Positions 1 to 9,559 of a DNA stretch of 64,000 nucleotides are shown piece by piece. Origin of the DNA: Planctomycetaceae bacterium (GTDB lineage Bacteria; Planctomycetota; Planctomycetia; Planctomycetales; Planctomycetaceae). The stretch is taken from positions 248,001 through 312,000 of the forward strand of contig JAWKTX010000001.1 of assembly GCA_041398825.1 (NCBI GenBank). The letters are read 5' to 3'. The position numbers and the translations under genes are program-made. The notes under the pieces were generated by a model that saw only the letters and a list, made by a program, of their open reading frames with translations, did no database searches and had not been told where the DNA came from. Position 1 is the first letter of the stretch; every line of letters starts with the position of its first letter.

Positions 1-1
1 A

Positions 2-433
2 GTCCATTCCAGAATTGGCGGAAGCCCAAGCTGGATACTGGAAGGTCTGGCAACGGTGCTGGAGGCCGATGGAATGCGAATGGCTGGATCCCGATCCGGG
101 AACGCGTCTCGCATCAACGAAAGTCGACTCTCCTGGTTTCGTTCACAGTATTCTTCACGCCAGCAGGCGGGTGACCTTGCCCGTATGGTTGCCGATGAAA
201 AGTTTTTCAACGGCAACGTGCTTGATGCTTATAGTAACGCCTGGGCGGTTACCTGGTTTCTCACGGAAAATCCAGCACGGGCCAGGGCATTTGCGAGCTA
301 CCTGAGACTCGTAGAGAGCCGGGACCCACTGAAAGATTACTCTGCAAATCAGCGGCTACACGATTTCCGTGAAGCTTTTGGCGACCCTGCAAAAGTCGAA
401 GTTGAAATGCTGAGGGCAATGGACCGCTTGTAA
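2..433 (+). CDS. DUF1570-type protein, C-terminal part (5' end outside window)
   Basis: The open frame runs in from the left window edge and ends at the stop at 433, so the N-terminus is missing. The first residues, HSRIGGSPSWILEGLATVLE, match the segment after the zinc-binding helix in planctomycete DUF1570 proteins, a putative peptidase-like family where 'W..EGLA' is characteristic. An internal ATG at 67 or the non-ATG codon at 56 should not be taken as the start, because similarity continues upstream of both. The substrate is unknown. It converges on the actin-like gene, with only 5 bp between the stops, and no terminator hairpin separates them. Confidence 0.7.
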   Translation, partial: VHSRIGGSPSWILEGLATVLEADGMRMAGSRSGNASRINESRLSWFRSQYSSRQQAGDLARMVADEKFFNGNVLDAYSNAWAVTWFLTENPARARAFASYLRLVESRDPLKDYSANQRLHDFREAFGDPAKVEVEMLRAMDRL

Positions 434-438
434 TTGGC

Positions 439-1491
439 TCAGGCGGCCACGGACCGAGTCAACTGAGCCCTCGCTTCCAGTTCGGCGTGAATTAACGCAC
501 CTCGGATTACGGCAAATTCCGGATCGGCAACCAATCGAACTGCAGAGATCATACTGGCGAGATCCTGCTGGATGAGTCGTTCTGTCAGCAGGTCGCTAAC
601 ACCGTTCAGAAGCGAGCCACCGCCGGAGAGCAGTATGGGAATTCGTTTGCCTGCCAGCTGAGCGGTGACAGGTCCCCGACGCAGCAGATCTCTGATTCCG
701 CCCACAATCTGGTCGAGGACGAGTGAGGTTGTTCCGGCAAGTATTCGTTCTCGATCTCCGACGGGTTTGCTCACACTGACTTGTCCATTCTTTTTCCAGT
801 CAGCGACGGAATCCATGTCCAGAAACATGTCGCCGCTCTTGCTCCAGCGGAACATTTTAAAGTGCTGAGCGATCTCAGTATCAATCTGATTGCATCCGAA
901 AGGAAGAGTCGTTGATGCCAAAGGCATTCCGAAACGTGTGACACAGATGTCTGTTGATTCCGCACCGATCACAACACTGATGCCGGTGAAACCTGCGCTG
1001 GCCCCACAGGCAAGAACGGACGCTTCGGCAGCGCTGACGGCGAAGGGTTCGTAGCCCTGCATTCGCACAAGACGCAGGAGAAAGTCACGGTTATTCATGT
1101 CCTGTTGCGGATCAATCCCCGCGTTTGGTACGACGACCGCGCAAAGGTTGGTCAGTCCGTCAGCAGGCGGAAGCATTGCCGCTGTCAGGAGATGCAGCAT
1201 CTGCCTCGCTGGCGGATCATTTGATGGCACGATGCCATCGATCATCAGAGGTGTTAACGGAAGCTGGCTCAGCCATTGACAGTCCCTGGCGCGGTTGCCG
1301 ACGACAGCAAGAGACTGATCACACACGGCGTAGGGGATGTTGCTCTCCTGCAGTGTCCTGTGATGCTGTTCGGTTTCTTCGATTAACGCATACTCCGACC
1401 GCTCCACGAACAGATTCAGTCGTGCCGGGTTGGCTGGATTCCGGAAGACGGATCGAATTCGACTGCAGCCAAAGTCAATTGCTGTAATCAT
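439..1491 (-). CDS. Actin-like (ASKHA/MreB-PilM type) ATPase
   Basis: A 350-aa cytoplasmic protein with the layout of actin-fold ATPases. A phosphate-1-like motif sits at residues 3-12 (TAIDFGCSRI), a phosphate-2-like strand at about 173-184 (VVIGAESTDICV) and an adenosine motif at about 286-297 (ILLSGGGSLLNG). The phosphate-2 loop lacks the usual DxGGGT, so nucleotide hydrolysis may be weak. Family members such as MreB and PilM polymerise or scaffold at the inner membrane. The ATG overlaps the stop of the upstream SLBB-like gene by 4 bp, which implies translational coupling and a shared function. An exact subfamily (PilM, MreB-like or a planctomycete-specific group) cannot be assigned here. 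Confidence 0.6.
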   Translation of the reverse strand: MITAIDFGCSRIRSVFRNPANPARLNLFVERSEYALIEETEQHHRTLQESNIPYAVCDQSLAVVGNRARDCQWLSQLPLTPLMIDGIVPSNDPPARQMLHLLTAAMLPPADGLTNLCAVVVPNAGIDPQQDMNNRDFLLRLVRMQGYEPFAVSAAEASVLACGASAGFTGISVVIGAESTDICVTRFGMPLASTTLPFGCNQIDTEIAQHFKMFRWSKSGDMFLDMDSVADWKKNGQVSVSKPVGDRERILAGTTSLVLDQIVGGIRDLLRRGPVTAQLAGKRIPILLSGGGSLLNGVSDLLTERLIQQDLASMISAVRLVADPEFAVIRGALIHAELEARAQLTRSVAA

Positions 1492-3731
1492 GATCGTTTC
1501 TGCTCGTTGAGGTAGTTCAATGCTCGGTCGAGACTGGTGGATCGGCTTTTCACCGGACTTCCCGAATCGGCCATACTGTTCATTCTGCCGTCGTTCCCTG
1601 CGCTCTCCCCGGCATCTGTTCGGTAATGTTTTGCGCCAGGGTCATCAGTACCGATGGTGGCTGCGCTATCGACGCTGGTTGAGTTCTGAGCGTGGCTGGA
1701 TTGTCGTCCTGCCTGGTCTTGTTGAGCCATTGCTCCGACCATCTCTGGCGATTGCTGCTGAATATCGCTGTTGATCGAAAAGTGTGGACCACTGAGGCTG
1801 GTATGTGCCGAATCGATTCTGAGGCGGCGAGGTCCTGCGGGGGTTCCAAACAGATTTACCCGCAACGGTAACGCTGCGTCACAAAGATCGATCGGCAGCC
1901 GATTCTCGATCAGATCCGTGAGGGCTTCGAAACCGGAAATCATTTCCGGATTTTCAGCAGCGAATCCGCCTAAAACAGTTTCGCTTGTTTCTGATTCATC
2001 GTGTTTCATGGTTACCAGATGCTCCTCGACTGACACTGGATCGATTGAGTTCTGGTTTTCGCCGGACTCATTGGAATCAACCTGCGGGAATTCTGTTTTG
2101 TCGGCTGCCATCGTGCCGTTTTGCTCCGCCCACGTGTCGATGGCGACGTGTGCTTCGGACTGCACGACTGCACCGCTCTGGCTTTGGTTGCGATTGCGAG
2201 CTGATACGACATTCGGGATCCAGTCGCCACTGAACCACTCCTCAGGCTTCACCATCGGGTCGGCGGATGTGACACACGATTCCACTTCGATGGTTGAGGC
2301 AAGCGATGGTGCAGATTGAGCCGACTCCATGGATGATCCCGACCCCGTGGGCACTTCGTCGTCAACTATTTCACCGGTCGTGCAATCGATCAGGCTCGCG
2401 AGACTTGAAGAGGAGAACTGTTCGTCTTCGTCACTCAATTTGTCAGATGCTTGTCGATACGCGCGTGCAGGATTCTCCATCCCGTACTGAGATGCGACGG
2501 CACCAGATCCCTGGTGCCTGTTTTCGGAGACCGGGATGCTCGCGAGCTGGGTTTGCAGATCGGTTGCTGCGGACGCGTGCATCGAACGCATTTCGGCTTC
2601 TGACTTGAGCCAGCCACCGATGATCAGTAATCCGGCCAACAGGAGGCCAACAACAAAGATTGCATTCCAGAGACCTGCCATCGATCCGGATCTCTGGACC
2701 GGAGGGATCGGTGCCGTGTCTGCTGCAGTTTCGGTGACAGGCAATTCGATACCAGCTTCATTCATTCGGACCACTGGAGATCCCGCCTCGTCGATCGGGT
2801 CCGGCGGCAGAATCTGAAGGGATGCCGGTCGCAGAGCACTCTGATCAATCGCGGTCTCGCTCGCATTGGCCGTTAGTTCGTTCTGACCATCTTCCCGGAA
2901 AGAATCCCCTCCCTGCGTCGTTAGATCCGCCACCGCCCGATCCGTCGGAGTCGACAGGAGAGGGATGTGGAAACCCGACACGACTTCGGATGGCTGGTCG
3001 CTGTCTTGCCCGGGAACGTCAACTGCAGAAGCTGTGGCCAAAGAAACTTCAGTTGGCTGCGGGGATGGCATTTCGTGGGTAGATGAATCGCTCATCGCGT
3101 TCGAACGCCATTCGGTGACCTGAGGCTGAAATCCCCGCGTCGGTCTTCCGCCTGCCTGAAGTTGCTGCCCGTTACCGGCAATGATGATGTCACCGTGCAT
3201 CACAGGACTTGTAAGTGCAGCGTTATTCTGAGTTCTGCCGGAATTCGCAGACACGATTCGGGTGGAAGTTGCTGGGGTTGTGATGCCAAAGGAGTGAAAT
3301 ACGTCGCCGATTCGAACGCCGTCTTCCAGCGTCACAGGTGTTGCGATGCCATTCTGAATGAAGACCGCATTGGGGACGGCTGCCTGCCGCAGACTTTGGC
3401 CGTAGACCATCAGGATATACCCGGGCTTGATTTCGGGGCCCGGATCGGAACTCGATGGCGAAATGAAGTGTGTCCACTGGCCGCGTGCATTTCCGGAGGG
3501 GAGAACGAGGACCGTCGAGAAATCGGCCAAGAGCCCTGCCTGTGCAACAGCATCACGCAGATGGACCACCCGGTTGGGGGAGGCGATGGTGTAAGCATGG
3601 GGATTTGCCACATCACCTCCGACCACGAATTCTCCGGAAACTCCCGGTACTCCGGTCGAATGCTGCGCTGTGGCGAACCCCGACGAGCTTGTCGTCAGGG
3701 CGAAGCAAAGCAGGATTCCAAGCCGTCCCAT
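1488..3731 (-). CDS. Exported, single-pass SLBB-like protein with long cytoplasmic or linker tail
   Basis: A 747-aa protein with an N-terminal signal peptide (residues 1-22, ending near FATAQ). Two modules at about 33-110 and 121-188 resemble SLBB/polysaccharide-export domains ('VVGGDVANPHAYTI', 'LRDAVAQAGLL', 'IKPGYILMVYG'). A strong transmembrane helix lies at about 352-376, followed by some 370 low-complexity Ser/Glu/Asp-rich residues. Known SLBB proteins bind exopolysaccharide or form envelope complexes; the role here is inferred. The start is supported by AGAGGTG about 8 bp upstream. Its stop overlaps the start of the actin-like gene (ATGA), so the pair probably forms an envelope-to-cytoplasm unit. 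Confidence 0.5.
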   Translation of the reverse strand: MGRLGILLCFALTTSSSGFATAQHSTGVPGVSGEFVVGGDVANPHAYTIASPNRVVHLRDAVAQAGLLADFSTVLVLPSGNARGQWTHFISPSSSDPGPEIKPGYILMVYGQSLRQAAVPNAVFIQNGIATPVTLEDGVRIGDVFHSFGITTPATSTRIVSANSGRTQNNAALTSPVMHGDIIIAGNGQQLQAGGRPTRGFQPQVTEWRSNAMSDSSTHEMPSPQPTEVSLATASAVDVPGQDSDQPSEVVSGFHIPLLSTPTDRAVADLTTQGGDSFREDGQNELTANASETAIDQSALRPASLQILPPDPIDEAGSPVVRMNEAGIELPVTETAADTAPIPPVQRSGSMAGLWNAIFVVGLLLAGLLIIGGWLKSEAEMRSMHASAATDLQTQLASIPVSENRHQGSGAVASQYGMENPARAYRQASDKLSDEDEQFSSSSLASLIDCTTGEIVDDEVPTGSGSSMESAQSAPSLASTIEVESCVTSADPMVKPEEWFSGDWIPNVVSARNRNQSQSGAVVQSEAHVAIDTWAEQNGTMAADKTEFPQVDSNESGENQNSIDPVSVEEHLVTMKHDESETSETVLGGFAAENPEMISGFEALTDLIENRLPIDLCDAALPLRVNLFGTPAGPRRLRIDSAHTSLSGPHFSINSDIQQQSPEMVGAMAQQDQAGRQSSHAQNSTSVDSAATIGTDDPGAKHYRTDAGESAGNDGRMNSMADSGSPVKSRSTSLDRALNYLNEQKRS

Positions 3732-4092
3732 GGCTAAACACCTCTATTCCGATTCCAGGACACCATCCATGGTCGATCCAGTTCCGGCAGAATCTGCGCA
3801 ACGGGAGACCGCGCGCCGATGGCCAGTAATCAGAGGATCGGCATCTCTCACGGAAAACATAACCGTTTCCCTGGAACCGGCCCGTTCGGAAGAGTCGAAT
3901 GAATGCCGACGGAACGTATCCGACATTATTCAGCCGGCGTTGTGATGCATTCGGCCGGGAGATTCGTGAGTTGCAAATGACGTGGTCAACACACTTCGCC
4001 GAAATGAGACTGACCGCTCACTGAGTCAGACGCTGAGGCTCCGGCTTCCATTGCGAAGCTCGGCATTTCCCCTGAACATCGTTCACCGGTGT
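3732..4092. other. Non-coding gap holding the promoter of the SLBB-like/actin-like unit
   Basis: The 361 bp between the DUF4175-like gene end and the SLBB-like gene start contain only short shadow frames. The ribosome-binding site of the SLBB-like gene lies at its left edge. I see no clear terminator hairpin or palindrome. Confidence 0.4.
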
Positions 4093-6558
4093 CTAATCAA
4101 GCAGCTTCAGCTTGTCGATCAGATTTCGCTTCTGCAGGGCACGAGTTTCATCGAGAATCTTTTGCTGCTCTTCCAGAATGCTCTTCAGATCTCGAAGTGC
4201 CTCATGGAATTCGGCCATATCGCGTACGTTTTCCAGAATCGTTCGCAGGGTTGAAATCATCGCGGAAACCTGGGCAGCGGAATCAGATATCAACCGGGTC
4301 ACAGGTTTTCGATCCATGGCCGCCACACGAAATTCACTGATCGTTCGATCAGCGTTTGAGAGTGGAGTTTTGGTGACCCGGCGAATAGGCATAAGGATTT
4401 CGTCTCGCATATTCATTGCGAGCTGCTGGGGAGGAATCGCGTTGTTCAGCAGTTGGCTGATAATTTCATCGAATCCGTCTGCGATCGAAGTGAGTTCGTT
4501 TCCCTGACGGCGAAGTGTGTTACCCGCTCTTGTCGCACAGGTTGTCACGGCGGCGTCATCTTCGGCCTTTCGGTCGGTCGCGTTCTCCAGTCGGCTCGCT
4601 ACTGACTGATGAAAATTCAGATCCTGCTGAAGCTGATCGAGCTCTGAAATCACTTCCTCGAATCGGCGCCGCAGTGCAATCTCGCGTGTGTACAGCAACG
4701 ACAGCAGTTCCTCGTTACTAACGATCCGGAAAACCATGGGTTCACTTCGGGACTCTCCGGGGCCCGTCATGACGTTGGAATCGCTGGCTGTTACGGCAAG
4801 AGTCAAAGTTTGGCCTTCGGAAAGATCGAGAGGCTGAACCTCGAACACTTCGAATGGAACGTCATCATCTCGACTCAGCTGATACTCCAGACTTCCCGGA
4901 GCTGGTGGTCGACGGAAAGGTCGAAGTCTCCATGTTGACTCGTCATCAACCAGAAATTCGAAATGTCCGGTCTGGAGCCCGTAGTCATCCGTGATCTTTC
5001 CGGTAATCGGAATCCTGGCCAGTCGAGTCACCGCGTTTTCAATCCCCTCGCCTCTCACTGCAATCACGGGGGCTTCGTCGGGAATTCCCCGAACCCGCAA
5101 TACATCCGGATTGATGGACATGACTTCGTCTTCGTCCTGCAGAAAGAATCGGATGGCCGTGTTGGAAACCAGGGGAAAGAAGTCACTCGGCAGATCTGCA
5201 GAAGGGCTGGTGCTTTCGAGAGCTCCGGCAGTTGGTGGGTCTGCTTCTGATGTGGCGGCTTCCGTGAGTAACGAGAATTGAATCCGTAAACTGCGACCGT
5301 CTTCAGAAACCAGCGGCCCACCGACCAGCGAAGTGGATGCGAAACCCTCGCGAGGTATGATGCGAGCCGATTCACGATCACCGGAGATCTCAAAACGCTC
5401 GGTCACAATTCGGACGGACTTGAGCGGCTTGGAGGCGGCAGCCTGAAGTTCAAATGAAGTTCCCTCGGGCAGAGATATTTCACTGCCGGAGATATTGACG
5501 ACCCGCTCTCGTTTCTGATTCCACTGGGTATATTCCGGGAAGTCACAGCGAAGCTGGATACTGTCAATGATGGGGACGTTGACGGGTTCAACACGATATT
5601 CGTGCGTCGGTCGATAATCTCCCGCAAGGATTTCAAGACGGATAGTTTCCTGAAGTCGCGCGAGAACAAATCGAAACGTTCTGTCGTTGGCAGATGAAAT
5701 ATAGGCACGGCTCCGACTACCGTCTTCGCGAACGACATCAATGCGAATACGGTCCGGCACCGTCCAGGGTTTGTTGTTCGCGGGATTGAACTCCGGGACA
5801 AACAATTCGAGTTCGAGATCCGTGCCACGCGGGTGCCGATACACCATGGCGCCTTCGATCTCGCGGAATTCTTTTTTTCGGTCGCCCGGCTGAGCAATTG
5901 CATAAATCTCAAGCGTCGAAGTGCGCTGGTGGTAGGTTTCTTCGCATCGAACGAAAGCGTCATACCAGCGGTTCAGGGTTGATGGCTGGAGAATTCCCAC
6001 CGTAGCAATGGCAAGTGTAACTGAGGATGCCAGCCAAGCCGATTTTCGTATCGAATGCGTGCTGAAGACTTCTGAGGGGTCAATTGCTGCCGCGATTGAA
6101 TTTGTTTCTTCAACTGCCCTTGCCAGCATGTTGGCAACAAGTGGCCCGTCGTTACTGAATCCCGACTGACTCTCAACGGATGTGATCAGTCGATCCTGAA
6201 ACTGCGGAAACCGTCGTTCCAGAAGCAATGCCAGGTCGGTGTCGTGGATACGGCGGATGAGTGGAAAAAGGACGCGTGATCCCAGAATCCAGATCAGCAC
6301 CGGCAGCAGTACGGCAAGTGCAATCGCTCTCAAGCCGACAGGCAGTTCCATCTTCTGTAAAGCGAACCAGCCTTCGTCGAGCAGCAGGCTGGTCCAGAAG
6401 ACGCCACCGAGAAATACCAGCGTAACCATGATTCCGCCGATTGCAGAGTCGCGGCGGATTCTCTGCCGGACAGATTTCAGCAAGTGACGAATGGTGGGGC
6501 TGAGAGAAATGCGGATGGCCGGGGAGGACGTTCGATTTCCAGTGTCGGGACTGCTCAT
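4093..6558 (-). CDS. DUF4175-like inner-membrane protein with C-terminal coiled coil
   Basis: An 821-aa protein. Two N-terminal transmembrane helices (about 40-60 and 76-97) and a third near 172-190 precede a large extracytoplasmic beta-rich region. The last roughly 190 residues (from about 630) are helical and charged, consistent with coiled coil ('LDQLQQDLNFHQSVASRLEN'). After the second helix comes 'IRRIHDTDLALLLERRFPQF', a segment whose counterpart is found in the protein at 61708-63234 of this window; both resemble the planctomycete DUF4175-like family often placed near MoxR/DUF58 genes. Molecular function is unknown. No strong ribosome-binding site is visible; ATG at 6558 is the only reasonable start. 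Confidence 0.6.
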   Translation of the reverse strand: MSSPDTGNRTSSPAIRISLSPTIRHLLKSVRQRIRRDSAIGGIMVTLVFLGGVFWTSLLLDEGWFALQKMELPVGLRAIALAVLLPVLIWILGSRVLFPLIRRIHDTDLALLLERRFPQFQDRLITSVESQSGFSNDGPLVANMLARAVEETNSIAAAIDPSEVFSTHSIRKSAWLASSVTLAIATVGILQPSTLNRWYDAFVRCEETYHQRTSTLEIYAIAQPGDRKKEFREIEGAMVYRHPRGTDLELELFVPEFNPANNKPWTVPDRIRIDVVREDGSRSRAYISSANDRTFRFVLARLQETIRLEILAGDYRPTHEYRVEPVNVPIIDSIQLRCDFPEYTQWNQKRERVVNISGSEISLPEGTSFELQAAASKPLKSVRIVTERFEISGDRESARIIPREGFASTSLVGGPLVSEDGRSLRIQFSLLTEAATSEADPPTAGALESTSPSADLPSDFFPLVSNTAIRFFLQDEDEVMSINPDVLRVRGIPDEAPVIAVRGEGIENAVTRLARIPITGKITDDYGLQTGHFEFLVDDESTWRLRPFRRPPAPGSLEYQLSRDDDVPFEVFEVQPLDLSEGQTLTLAVTASDSNVMTGPGESRSEPMVFRIVSNEELLSLLYTREIALRRRFEEVISELDQLQQDLNFHQSVASRLENATDRKAEDDAAVTTCATRAGNTLRRQGNELTSIADGFDEIISQLLNNAIPPQQLAMNMRDEILMPIRRVTKTPLSNADRTISEFRVAAMDRKPVTRLISDSAAQVSAMISTLRTILENVRDMAEFHEALRDLKSILEEQQKILDETRALQKRNLIDKLKLLD

Positions 6559-6616
6559 CGCGCTACGTCAACCCTCTGAACAAACATCAGATGCACAAAC
6601 CTGAGTTGTCTTGTTT

Positions 6617-6850
6617 CTAATGACCACCATGGTCGGCCGCGGGGGCCTCAGATGGGGTCGTTCGTGCCTTTACCGTGCTGAATGTCCACCAGCATACCAG
6701 TGACATGGCAAGAACTGTGTACAGGAACAAAATGGACAACATCTTCCCGATGGCACTGCCAGCGGTGACGTCGTCTGCTTCGAACTGTTCGAGTTCGACT
6801 GGAGAGAACAATTCAGAAGTGTTTGCTGTTGCGGCTGGCGAATGAGACAT
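6617..6850 (-). CDS. Small single-pass membrane protein with His-rich C-terminus
   Basis: A 77-aa protein with an acidic N-terminal half, one hydrophobic helix at about 35-58 (ILFLYTVLAMSLVCWWTF) and a C-terminus ending DHGGH. It lies 58 bp upstream of the DUF4175-like gene on the same strand and could be co-transcribed with it. I do not recognise the family. The hydrophobic segment and the biased composition argue that it is real rather than a shadow frame. Confidence 0.45.
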   Translation of the reverse strand: MSHSPAATANTSELFSPVELEQFEADDVTAGSAIGKMLSILFLYTVLAMSLVCWWTFSTVKARTTPSEAPAADHGGH

Positions 6851-7132
6851 AAACCAAGCTCATGAAAGACAGAGTGTGAAATAAATGAAAGTTTGATGCA
6901 GGCTTCGACGGTCACGCAGACCGCCTTGTTTCAAACTTCGAACAGATCGGATATGAAAAGTGCCGGACCTCGAACAGAGTACACGAACGACCTGAAGTCA
7001 TCTCGACTGCGTGCGAACCTTCCGATTCAGGGGCAAATGATCCCAACGCAGGCCGAGCGTGCCTTTCAGCATCATTTCAACCCTTGTAAGCATAGCCTGC
7101 GAACAGAATCTCCGCGAACCGACCTTGCCTCG

Positions 7133-7936
7133 TTAACGGGTGAATTCTCGGATTTCCTGGGCGTTCAGCAGGCTTCCAAGCAGATTGTTGGACGGGTGTG
7201 GGTGCCCTTTGTACTGTCGGAATGCTTCGCCATGTGCAACTCCGATCTGGGCCCCCCGCGCTTCGCTCCATCTTTCGCAGGCCTGCATGTATTCGTCGAT
7301 TCCGTGCTGTCGCCGAAGCCATTCTCTCTGACTGGCGTGGCAGGCCAGAGCCTGCATTTTACGTGAAAACTGGGGAGTCACATCCACGACAAAGTCCACG
7401 GGCTGACGATGACCAAAATGATCAATTCCCTCAATCGCATCCACGTAATACAGCCATGGAATCTGTCCGGTAATCGGGGCCGGGTCCCACTGATGGGTTC
7501 GGTAATTCGGCACCGAAGCGCTGAAACAGGCATCTCGCACCAGCGCACTGGTAATTTCGTGGTCATGCATGTAGTCCACGGGTGGAGCTGTGAGTATCAG
7601 ATGAGGATCCTTGCGGCGGATGAATTCGCACATCCTTCGGCGGGCGTCCATATCGAAACAAATACTCAGATCGCGAAACTCAAGGCAGGTATAGTCCGCA
7701 CCAAGAATGGCCGCCGCGGCCCCCGCTTCCGCCCTGCGGATCGTCGCAATTTCCTCAGCCGTATGTTCGGCGCTGCCGCAATCGCCGGGAGTCATTGTTG
7801 CGACTGAAATTTGACAACCTAATTCACGCAATCTCAGTAAAGTGCCGGCGCATTGGAATTCAATATCGTCCGGATGGGCGTGAATCGCGAGGACTCGCAG
7901 TTCCGACGGCGATGGGAAACTTCGCTCTGCAGTCAT
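7133..7936 (-). CDS. PIG-L (LmbE-like) family deacetylase
   Basis: A 267-aa cytoplasmic enzyme of the PIG-L/LmbE fold, which hydrolyses N-acetyl groups from N-acetylglucosamine-type or related amides with a divalent metal. The metal-binding motif AHPDD is at residues 20-24 and the second family motif at about 121-127 (DYMHDHE) provides the distal histidines. Length is typical for the family. Paralogues act in bacillithiol or mycothiol synthesis, glycolipid modification or antibiotic pathways; nothing nearby decides between these. It is transcribed divergently from the redoxin lipoprotein gene, and 222 bp between the start codons must hold both promoters. Confidence 0.85.
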   Translation of the reverse strand: MTAERSFPSPSELRVLAIHAHPDDIEFQCAGTLLRLRELGCQISVATMTPGDCGSAEHTAEEIATIRRAEAGAAAAILGADYTCLEFRDLSICFDMDARRRMCEFIRRKDPHLILTAPPVDYMHDHEITSALVRDACFSASVPNYRTHQWDPAPITGQIPWLYYVDAIEGIDHFGHRQPVDFVVDVTPQFSRKMQALACHASQREWLRRQHGIDEYMQACERWSEARGAQIGVAHGEAFRQYKGHPHPSNNLLGSLLNAQEIREFTR

Positions 7937-8158
7937 TTTGAAAATCTCAGATCAGGAATTGCAGTATTGCTCAGGGGAAGCTCTCGGTTGATTACTCACT
8001 CAGCCCCTTCTGGGCAGTCTAACTCGCTTGCCTGGTTGCACAAGCACACGAAAACCGGGGACTCGTATTTCAGTGGATCTGCGATTTGGATAGAACACCG
8101 GGTCTCGAGGTATTCCCAACGAATCCCCGTGCAAAAAATCGAAGGATCGATTTCCATC

Positions 8159-9559
8159 ATGACCAAGAATCTTATTGCCCGTCAGAGATCGTCCCATCTC
8201 CTGGTGACTCGACTTCTGCATCAGCCCATTTGTTCAGCCGCTGCCTTTGGGGTGTCGGCTTCAATGTTCATTTCCGGCTGTGGAAGTTCTCCAGAAACCC
8301 CGGTCGATGCTTCTGCTGCGACGACAGATACGATTCCTGAGCAGAATGATTCTGCCGCCGCGACAGACGTTACGGACGCCCCGATGAAGCCTGCTTCCGC
8401 TGCTGAAGCATCGCCTGTTGCTACGATTACGGCTTCAATCTCGAGTCCCGTTTCAGATTCGGAAGAAACCACAAACAGTGAAGTCACAGCGCCGACTGAA
8501 ACTCCCGATGAGGTGACGCAGTTGCTGCAAAAAATTCAGCAACTGCGGGTCGCACCGGTTCCTCAGGACATTGAACAAGCGAGGGTGACTCGGCGAGATC
8601 GAAACCAGCAAATTGTCGACACCGCGACGAATGTGCTTCGTTTGACGATGAACGATGAAGCTCGAGCCAATCAGTTTCAGCAGGCCATAGGCCAATTGCT
8701 GGATGCGCGATTCCAGATGGCCCTTTCCGGCACTTCGGAAGATGTCGAGCAGCTTTACGCGGACGTCCAGGCATTACAACAGCATGATCCAAAGTCTCCG
8801 GCAGCAGCTCAGGGTGTCTACATCGCTGCGCGATTTGCTCATACAAAGGCCGGACTGCAGGGGAAGGCACAGCCGGAATGGTTTGAAACGCTTTCCAGAT
8901 GGGCACGCGAATTCTCTGATCGATTTCCGGAACAGGAACAAAGAGCTGTGTCGCTATTGTTCGCGGCTGCAAGAAGTTGCGAGCTTCACGCCTTGTCAAC
9001 AACTGACGCAGGCCTTTCAACGCGTCTGATGACGGAATCGAAGCTCTGCTACACCGCCCTTGCAGAGAATTTCCCCCAGTCCACACCGGGACAGGAGTCA
9101 ATTGCGGTACTTCGCCGTTTCGCGGTGACTGGCCAGAAACTGTCACAGTTCTCCGGCCCAACGATCGACGGTGGATTTGTGTCATCGGACGACTTCGTTG
9201 GTAAGCCAACGTTGATCTACTTCTGGTCGACAGAAAACAAGGAATTCGCCGAAGAGATCTTGCCACTGTTGACTAAAGTTCGGACGCAGGCTGGCAGTGA
9301 CCGACTGCGAATGATTGGCGTCCCCATGGATGAAGAAGAGCCACAACTGGAGGCGTTTATGGAAAGTACGCCTGTTCCAGGCCAGCAAATTTATTTCCCC
9401 GATCCTAATCAGAGATCGTGGAATAGTCAGCTGGTTCGATTTTGGGGCGTTTCGAAAGTCCCTTCCATCTGGATTCTGAAGTCTGATGGGACTGTCGTTT
9501 CCACCAGCGTGTCTACCGCGGAAATCGTTCCTCTTCTGCAGCAGGTCTTTAAGAACTAA
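8159..9559 (+). CDS. Lipoprotein with cysteine-less thioredoxin/TlpA-like domain
   Basis: About 466 aa if started at ATG 8159, which places a lipoprotein signal correctly: basic N-terminus, hydrophobic stretch and lipobox ISGC with Cys41. The frame stays open further upstream, but that part overlaps the start of the divergent PIG-L gene. An Ala/Thr/Glu-rich linker follows, then a helical region (about 120-320) and a C-terminal redoxin fold from about 328 ('GPTIDGGFVSSDDFVGKPTLIYFW'-like order of elements). At the position of the TlpA active site WCxxC the sequence reads WSTENK, so no redox cysteines are present. It is presumably an envelope protein using the fold for binding rather than disulfide chemistry; the partner is unknown. 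Confidence 0.65.
   Translation: MTKNLIARQRSSHLLVTRLLHQPICSAAAFGVSASMFISGCGSSPETPVDASAATTDTIPEQNDSAAATDVTDAPMKPASAAEASPVATITASISSPVSDSEETTNSEVTAPTETPDEVTQLLQKIQQLRVAPVPQDIEQARVTRRDRNQQIVDTATNVLRLTMNDEARANQFQQAIGQLLDARFQMALSGTSEDVEQLYADVQALQQHDPKSPAAAQGVYIAARFAHTKAGLQGKAQPEWFETLSRWAREFSDRFPEQEQRAVSLLFAAARSCELHALSTTDAGLSTRLMTESKLCYTALAENFPQSTPGQESIAVLRRFAVTGQKLSQFSGPTIDGGFVSSDDFVGKPTLIYFWSTENKEFAEEILPLLTKVRTQAGSDRLRMIGVPMDEEEPQLEAFMESTPVPGQQIYFPDPNQRSWNSQLVRFWGVSKVPSIWILKSDGTVVSTSVSTAEIVPLLQQVFKN

Noticed and set aside
1771..2319. 182-codon frame antisense to the SLBB-like gene
   Set aside because: Antisense shadow of a low-complexity coding region.
6893..7366. 157-codon plus-strand frame overlapping the PIG-L gene
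   Set aside because: Its second half is antisense to the conserved 3' end of the PIG-L gene and it has no recognisable features.
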